Shown here in pieces: positions 36,644-39,858 of a stretch of DNA of 39,858 bases. Below the pieces are notes generated by a model. It was not told the DNA's origin, made no database searches, and worked only from the letters and a program-made list of their open reading frames with translations. The DNA is from Rhodocyclaceae bacterium (lineage in GTDB: Bacteria; Pseudomonadota; Gammaproteobacteria; Burkholderiales; Rhodocyclaceae), in the NCBI GenBank assembly GCA_028713915.1, contig JAQTNK010000038.1, positions 1-39,858 on the forward strand. Reading direction: 5' to 3'. Positions within the stretch are counted from its first letter, which is position 1; every line of letters begins with the position of its first letter. The position numbers were made by a program, and so were the translations under genes.

Positions 36644-36946
36644 GGCGCCTGGATGGCGATGGGGAAGGCCGGCATGTTGCCCGCAGCGGGCGACAAGATC
36701 AAGCTGCGCCGCCCGCGGCAATACCCGGATCGGGGTACGAAAATTACCGGGAAGCGGGAATTCTCGCCGGCGGCGCGCCGGCATATAGTCCGCCCGTCGC
36801 CCAGGCGTGCGCAGCGCGCCGGTGTCATTGACAGCCCGTCACGCAGTATTCGAACAGCTCGCCCGGAAGCGGCCGATGGCGCCAGCGCGCCCGGCCGGGG
36901 CGCCGCACCGATGCCACTGTACCGAACCACCCGTGAAGGAGAGCGC
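36644..36946. other. Intergenic region between rlmI and the transglycosylase gene
   Basis: This region of about 300 bases has no convincing gene. It holds a GCCGGC-GGCGC-GCCGGC inverted repeat just before a TATAGT at 36784-36789, and a TTGACA at 36828-36833 with no good -10 at the right distance. Either could belong to the promoter of the transglycosylase gene. A short upstream ATG at 36911 is in frame with that gene but lacks a ribosome site. Confidence 0.4.
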
Positions 36947-37690
36947 ATGTCCGATAGCCAAGCCCTGCCGGCGATCTTCAGCGACATCCCATCCGCCCGA
37001 CAAGGCTTGCTCTTGCTCGTGGAAATCCTGCTGCTCGCCGGCATCGTCTATGCGCTCGCCGGCCGGGCGGCCACGGTGCGGCCGCCGCCGGTCGTGGCCG
37101 ACGTTGCCGTGAAGTCCGCACCCGCACCCGCGCCGTCGCCGGCGGCGCCGCAAGCGGCCGTGGAAGCGTCGCGCACGAGCGCGGAGATCCCGAGCGCGGA
37201 GATCCTGACGCCGCGCATGCGCGCGGCCCTCGACTACGCATCGCGCCGCTACCGCGTCTCGGCCGAAGCCCTGGCGCCGATATTCGCCGCGGTCCAGCGC
37301 ACGGCGCGCGACCTGCGCCTCGACCCGCTGCTGGTCGTCGCCGTCGTCGGCATCGAGTCGGGCTTCAATCCCTTCTCGGAAAGCGCGATGGGCGCGCAGG
37401 GACTGATGCAGGTGATCCCGCGCTATCACCGCGACAAGCTGCCCGAGGATGCCGGCAGGCTGCATCTGTTCGATCCCGTCGCCAACATCCGCGTCGGCAC
37501 GCTGGCGCTGCACGAATACATCAGCCGCAGCGGCGACGTCGTCGACGGCCTGCAGGAATTTGCCGGCAATCCCGACGACCCGGAACAAGCGTATGCCGCC
37601 AAGGTCCTGGCGGAGAAGGAACGCCTGGAATCCGCCGCCCTCCACCATGCGCCGTCGCGGTCCCCGGTCCATGCCGCCGGGCCTACCTGA
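36947..37690 (+). CDS. Membrane-anchored lytic transglycosylase (SLT domain)
   Basis: The 247-residue protein has one N-terminal membrane segment (about 20-39) as uncleaved anchor, a Pro/Ala-rich linker (about 45-80), and an SLT domain (about 105-225) with the catalytic glutamate Glu137 in GIESGFNP, followed by AMGAQGLMQVIP and the Asn-rich PVANIRVGTLAL. Such enzymes cut peptidoglycan glycan strands with 1,6-anhydro products. The family usually shows an AYNAG-like loop near the C-terminus; here the equivalent is QEFAGNPDDP, a modest variation. The start follows GAAGGAGAGCGC. It is a single gene on the plus strand. Confidence 0.9.
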   Translation: MSDSQALPAIFSDIPSARQGLLLLVEILLLAGIVYALAGRAATVRPPPVVADVAVKSAPAPAPSPAAPQAAVEASRTSAEIPSAEILTPRMRAALDYASRRYRVSAEALAPIFAAVQRTARDLRLDPLLVVAVVGIESGFNPFSESAMGAQGLMQVIPRYHRDKLPEDAGRLHLFDPVANIRVGTLALHEYISRSGDVVDGLQEFAGNPDDPEQAYAAKVLAEKERLESAALHHAPSRSPVHAAGPT

Positions 37691-37722
37691 AGTCCGGTAA
37701 CGCGAATAGCCGCTTCCCCGTA

Positions 37723-37752
37723 TTTACAGCGTACCGTCACCTCCCTTAAATT
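37723..37752 (+). promoter_or_regulatory. Predicted promoter of the orphan 86-residue gene
   Basis: TTTACA and TAAATT are 18 bases apart in a locally AT-rich patch after the transglycosylase gene. The message would start near 37759 and have a leader of about 170 bases before the ATG at 37930. Confidence 0.45.
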
Positions 37753-37808
37753 GATTACGCATGAGCGCCCCGCGTGGCGAGCCAGAAAAATCGGCGTAAA
37801 GAACCCTC

Positions 37809-37898
37809 AGCGCCGGCGTTGCGATCAGCGACGTCGCGATGGCCGTGGCGCTCAAACCAGTCCCGCTCGGCGCAGCCGGCAAACGCCGGCGAGCGGGA
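37809..37898 (+). ncRNA. Structured 5' leader upstream of the orphan gene
   Basis: Two stem-loops can be drawn. The first pairs AGCGCC (37809-37814) with GGCGCT (37847-37852) and contains the inner palindrome GCGACGTCGC (37828-37837). The second pairs TCCCGCTC (37861-37868) with GAGCGGGA (37891-37898), then after a six-base bulge GCCGGC with GCCGGC around an AAAC loop. It ends 31 bases before the ATG at 37930, which has its own GGGAGG ribosome site. It does not match a riboswitch I recognise. Confidence 0.45.
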
Positions 37899-37929
37899 GG
37901 ACCAGTTGGCGTTGGCCGGGAGGCATGCG

Positions 37930-38190
37930 ATGTTTAGGATCCATCTTGAGATATTGACGGGGAAGTTCGTCGTCCAGGTGTTGTTCATGGACTTCATTTG
38001 GCTCTCGGTGCGGGAGAACGAGCACGAGCGCGGGCGCCCGTCGAGCTCGCGAATCAGGCGCTTCGATACCTATTCCGAGGCCCGGAACTGGGTGAACTCG
38101 GTCGGCCTGTGGATCTCCCTGGCCGAACAGCAGAGCCGGAAAGCCCTCTACGAAGGTCATCGCGGCCCCGCCGTCGCGCCCCAGGCCTGA
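37930..38190 (+). CDS. Orphan 86-residue protein of unknown function
   Basis: The start at 37930 follows GGGAGG and gives an 86-residue product. I do not recognise it. The first half is hydrophobic and probably beta-rich (MFRIHLEILTGKFVVQVLFM), then a charged segment (RENEHERGRPSSSRIRRF), and a helix (TYSEARNWVNSVGLWISLAEQQSRKALYEG). No signal peptide is evident. A longer frame begins at 37774 but its extra 52 residues are Arg- and Ser-rich, lie over the hairpins, and lack a ribosome site. It is convergent with xerC, 33 bases away. Confidence 0.65.
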   Translation: MFRIHLEILTGKFVVQVLFMDFIWLSVRENEHERGRPSSSRIRRFDTYSEARNWVNSVGLWISLAEQQSRKALYEGHRGPAVAPQA

Positions 38191-38223
38191 GACGTGCTGC
38201 GGCTGCGCCGCGCGGCCGGCCGG

Positions 38224-39111
38224 CTACTTCTTCTTCGCCCGCGGATGGGCGGCGTCATAAACCTTGGCGAGATGCTGGAAATCCAGATGCGTATAGATCT
38301 GCGTCGTGCCGATGTTGGCGTGGCCGAGCATTTCCTGCACGGCGCGCAGATCGCCCGAAGATTGCAGCAGGTGCGAGGCGAACGAATGGCGCAGCATGTG
38401 CGGATGGACATGCACTGCGGCGCCGTGACGCCTGGCCCAGAGATCGAGGCGGCGCTCGATCGAGCGCGGCGAAAGACGGCCGCCGTGGCGATTGACGAAC
38501 AGCGCCGGCTCGTCGGCCGCGGCGAAGGCGGCGCGCACGTCCAGCCAGGCGCGGATGGCCGCGGCGCTCTTGGCGCCGAGCGGGACGATGCGGGTTTTTT
38601 CGCGCTTGCCGGTGACGGTCACTTCGCCGCCGTCGAGATCGAGGCCGCCGCGCACGTTAAGACCCGCAAGTTCCGCCAGCCGCAGGCCAGACGAATAGAA
38701 CAGTTCGAACATGGCGAGGTCGCGCACGTCGAGCGCGCTTTCCGCCGGCGCGTCGAGCAGCGCCATGGTCTGATCGACGGACAGCGCCTTGGGCAGGCGC
38801 TTCGGCTGCTTGGGCGCGCGCAAGCCTTCGCCGGGGTTGCGCGCGATCTCGCCGCGCTTGGCGAGCCAGCGGTACCAGGCGCGCCAGGCCGACAGCGCGC
38901 GGGCGAGCGAGCGCGGCGCGAGACCGCGGCCATGCAGTTGCATGGCCTGGCGGCGCAGCTGGAACGCTTGCAGGCCGCGCGCGTCGGCGTCACCGGCGAG
39001 GTCGAGCAGAGCGTCGAGATCGTGGCGATAGGCAGCCAGCGTGTGGACGCTGGCGCGGCGCTGGTGGGCCAATTCGGCCAGGAACTGCTCGACCGACGCG
39101 CGGGAGTTCAT
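38224..39111 (-). CDS. xerC: Site-specific tyrosine recombinase XerC
   Basis: XerC acts with XerD at dif to resolve chromosome dimers. The 295-residue protein has the N-terminal SAM-like core-binding domain (about 1-88) and the catalytic domain with Arg144 (SSGLRLAEL), Lys169 (TGKREK), His238-x-x-Arg241, His264 (MLGHANIGTT) and the nucleophile Tyr273 (QIYTHLD), all intact. The length and the downstream position relative to a DUF484 gene are those of the chromosomal XerC, not of an integron or phage integrase. It follows the DUF484 gene by 127 bases, in the same direction. Confidence 0.95.
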   Translation of the reverse strand: MNSRASVEQFLAELAHQRRASVHTLAAYRHDLDALLDLAGDADARGLQAFQLRRQAMQLHGRGLAPRSLARALSAWRAWYRWLAKRGEIARNPGEGLRAPKQPKRLPKALSVDQTMALLDAPAESALDVRDLAMFELFYSSGLRLAELAGLNVRGGLDLDGGEVTVTGKREKTRIVPLGAKSAAAIRAWLDVRAAFAAADEPALFVNRHGGRLSPRSIERRLDLWARRHGAAVHVHPHMLRHSFASHLLQSSGDLRAVQEMLGHANIGTTQIYTHLDFQHLAKVYDAAHPRAKKK

Positions 39112-39172
39112 CGCGGGGCGCGGCGCTTCAATGACGCGCCGTAATTGAGCGAAGCGAGCCGATCAGTCGCCT

Positions 39173-39186
39173 CCCCCGCGCGGGGG
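39173..39186. repeat. C/G-rich palindrome in the DUF484-xerC gap
   Basis: CCCCCGCGCGGGGG is a perfect 14-base palindrome followed by a G-run. Similar C- and G-rich palindromes are frequent in intergenic regions of betaproteobacteria. Nothing else is seen in this 127-base gap apart from the hairpin at 39221-39257. Confidence 0.5.
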
Positions 39187-39220
39187 TGGAAGGGAGGGGG
39201 CGGGCCTTTATGTGCGCGCC

Positions 39221-39257
39221 GCGCGAGGAACTGGCGATTTACGCCAGCTCCTCGCGC
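39221..39257 (-). other. 16-base-pair hairpin over the DUF484 stop codon
   Basis: The left arm 39221-39236 and the right arm 39242-39257 are complementary at 15 of 16 positions around the loop ATTTA, which includes part of the stop. The right arm encodes the last codons of the DUF484 gene. No U-run follows on the minus strand. It could stabilise the message or hold back read-through into xerC. Confidence 0.6.
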
Positions 39258-39858
39258 GTACGCACCAGCGCGGCCGACGCCATCTCGGCGATCTGCTCGA
39301 GGTAGAGCGTGCCCATGCCGGGGTAGAAGCGCTGCGGCTCTTCGCTGCCGAAGGCGATCAGGCCGAAGGTCATGACGCCCTGGCGCAAGCTGAGCAAGGC
39401 CAGCGAGCGCACGTGGGCGCCGCCTTCGCCGAACCAGTCCATGACGTCGGGACCGGCGCCGGGGCCGCAGTAAGGGTGCGCCAGGTTCTCGGCGAACTCG
39501 CGCGCCTCGGCGCTGACCGGATCGAACTCGATGAACTCGCCGGTGCCGGCGGCGCCCCACAGGCGCAACGCGACGTGCGGCACGGCGAAGGATTCGCCGA
39601 GGTGCGAATACAGCGCATGCAGCACGGCGGCGTTGTCGGTGGCGGCGAGCAGCGAGACGGCCAGCTTGTGCACCTTGGCGGCGATGCCGTCGTTCTCCTC
39701 GCCGAAGCGGATCAGCTCGGCGAGCTTGGCTTCGAGCTGCTTGACCTTGTCGCGCAGCGCGCCCATCTGCCGCTCGGTGATCGAGATCGCCTTGCCGCCG
39801 TGGGGATTGGAAATGACGAGCTGGGTCAGGAGTTCGGCGTAGTGGTCGAAGAACTGGG
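39239..39858 (-). CDS. DUF484 family protein (N-terminus beyond the window)
   Basis: At least 206 residues are visible and the frame stays open to the right edge, so the start is outside; the ATG at 39766 is internal. The visible N-terminal part QFFDHYAELLTQLVISNPHG and then ISITERQMGALRDKVKQLEAKL are the hallmark of DUF484, followed by a GAF-like domain (ATDNAAVLHALYSHLGESF ... RQGVMTFGLIAFGSEEPQRFYPGMGT). Its role is not well known; it is found between dapF and xerC in many proteobacteria. Here it precedes xerC as expected, so dapF may lie just beyond the edge. Confidence 0.9.
   Translation of the reverse strand, partial: QFFDHYAELLTQLVISNPHGGKAISITERQMGALRDKVKQLEAKLAELIRFGEENDGIAAKVHKLAVSLLAATDNAAVLHALYSHLGESFAVPHVALRLWGAAGTGEFIEFDPVSAEAREFAENLAHPYCGPGAGPDVMDWFGEGGAHVRSLALLSLRQGVMTFGLIAFGSEEPQRFYPGMGTLYLEQIAEMASAALVRTREELA

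Noticed and set aside
36611-36645. The repeated TCATGGGG units as a CRISPR or satellite array
   Set aside because: The units are only eight or nine bases with no spacers.
37774-37929. A 52-residue N-terminal extension of the orphan protein
   Set aside because: No ribosome site precedes it, its residues are unlike the rest, and it would cover the leader hairpins; the inner ATG has GGGAGG.
37759-37929. The leader as a cyclic di-GMP or other known riboswitch
   Set aside because: The c-di-GMP genes nearby made this attractive, but the conserved GEMM core and other riboswitch cores I know are absent.
38224-39111. The tyrosine recombinase as a sign of an integrated mobile element
   Set aside because: Its length, intact XerC features and the DUF484 neighbour show the housekeeping XerC; no att-like repeats or phage genes are present.

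Overview
The window is a dense, high-GC stretch of chromosome with no sign of plasmid, phage or insertion sequence. Gene content and order point to a betaproteobacterium, most likely of the Rhodocyclales type: pilMNOPQ-aroK-aroB-dgt-gltBD with a divergent penicillin-binding protein 1A gene, lptM next to lysA, hslVU, and a DUF484-xerC pair. There is no rRNA or other marker here, so the placement rests on synteny and composition.

Layout. 1-1144: the start of a PspF-like sigma-54 activator gene (minus strand), and divergent from it a good -24/-12 promoter driving two tandem BON-domain envelope proteins. 1242-1946: a secreted protein with a zinc-protease-like HEATH motif. 2110-11513: minus-strand genes for amino-sugar and glutamate nitrogen metabolism (glmS, glmU, gltD, gltB); gltB has a leader containing an intrinsic terminator just after its predicted promoter. 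11707-19552: minus-strand dgt, aroB, aroK and the type IV pilus assembly genes pilQPONM, the last five joined by four-base overlaps. 19732-23905: mrcA, cyaY, lptM and lysA. 23913-30320: a PAS/GGDEF cyclase, hslU, a divergent GAF/PAS/GGDEF/EAL gene with a coupled 79-residue gene, then hslV. The hslV and hslU genes keep their usual order and strand but are separated by this opposite-strand cassette.

30493-35228 is a minus-strand zinc-acquisition operon in the order zur, ZIP transporter, Cys-pair secreted protein, outer-membrane porin, znuA-like, znuB-like. It has two abutting operator-like palindromes inside the zur promoter but no ABC ATPase gene. A perfect 32-bp inverted repeat lies just upstream. 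35422-39858: rlmI-like methyltransferase (preceded by tiny overlapping reading frames), a membrane-anchored lytic transglycosylase, an orphan 86-residue gene with a long structured leader, xerC, and the C-terminal part of a DUF484 gene.

The strongest candidates for something new are the sigma-54/BON module, the gltB leader, the hslV/hslU split by a c-di-GMP cassette, the znuC-less zinc operon with its tandem operators, and the orphan gene with its structured leader.
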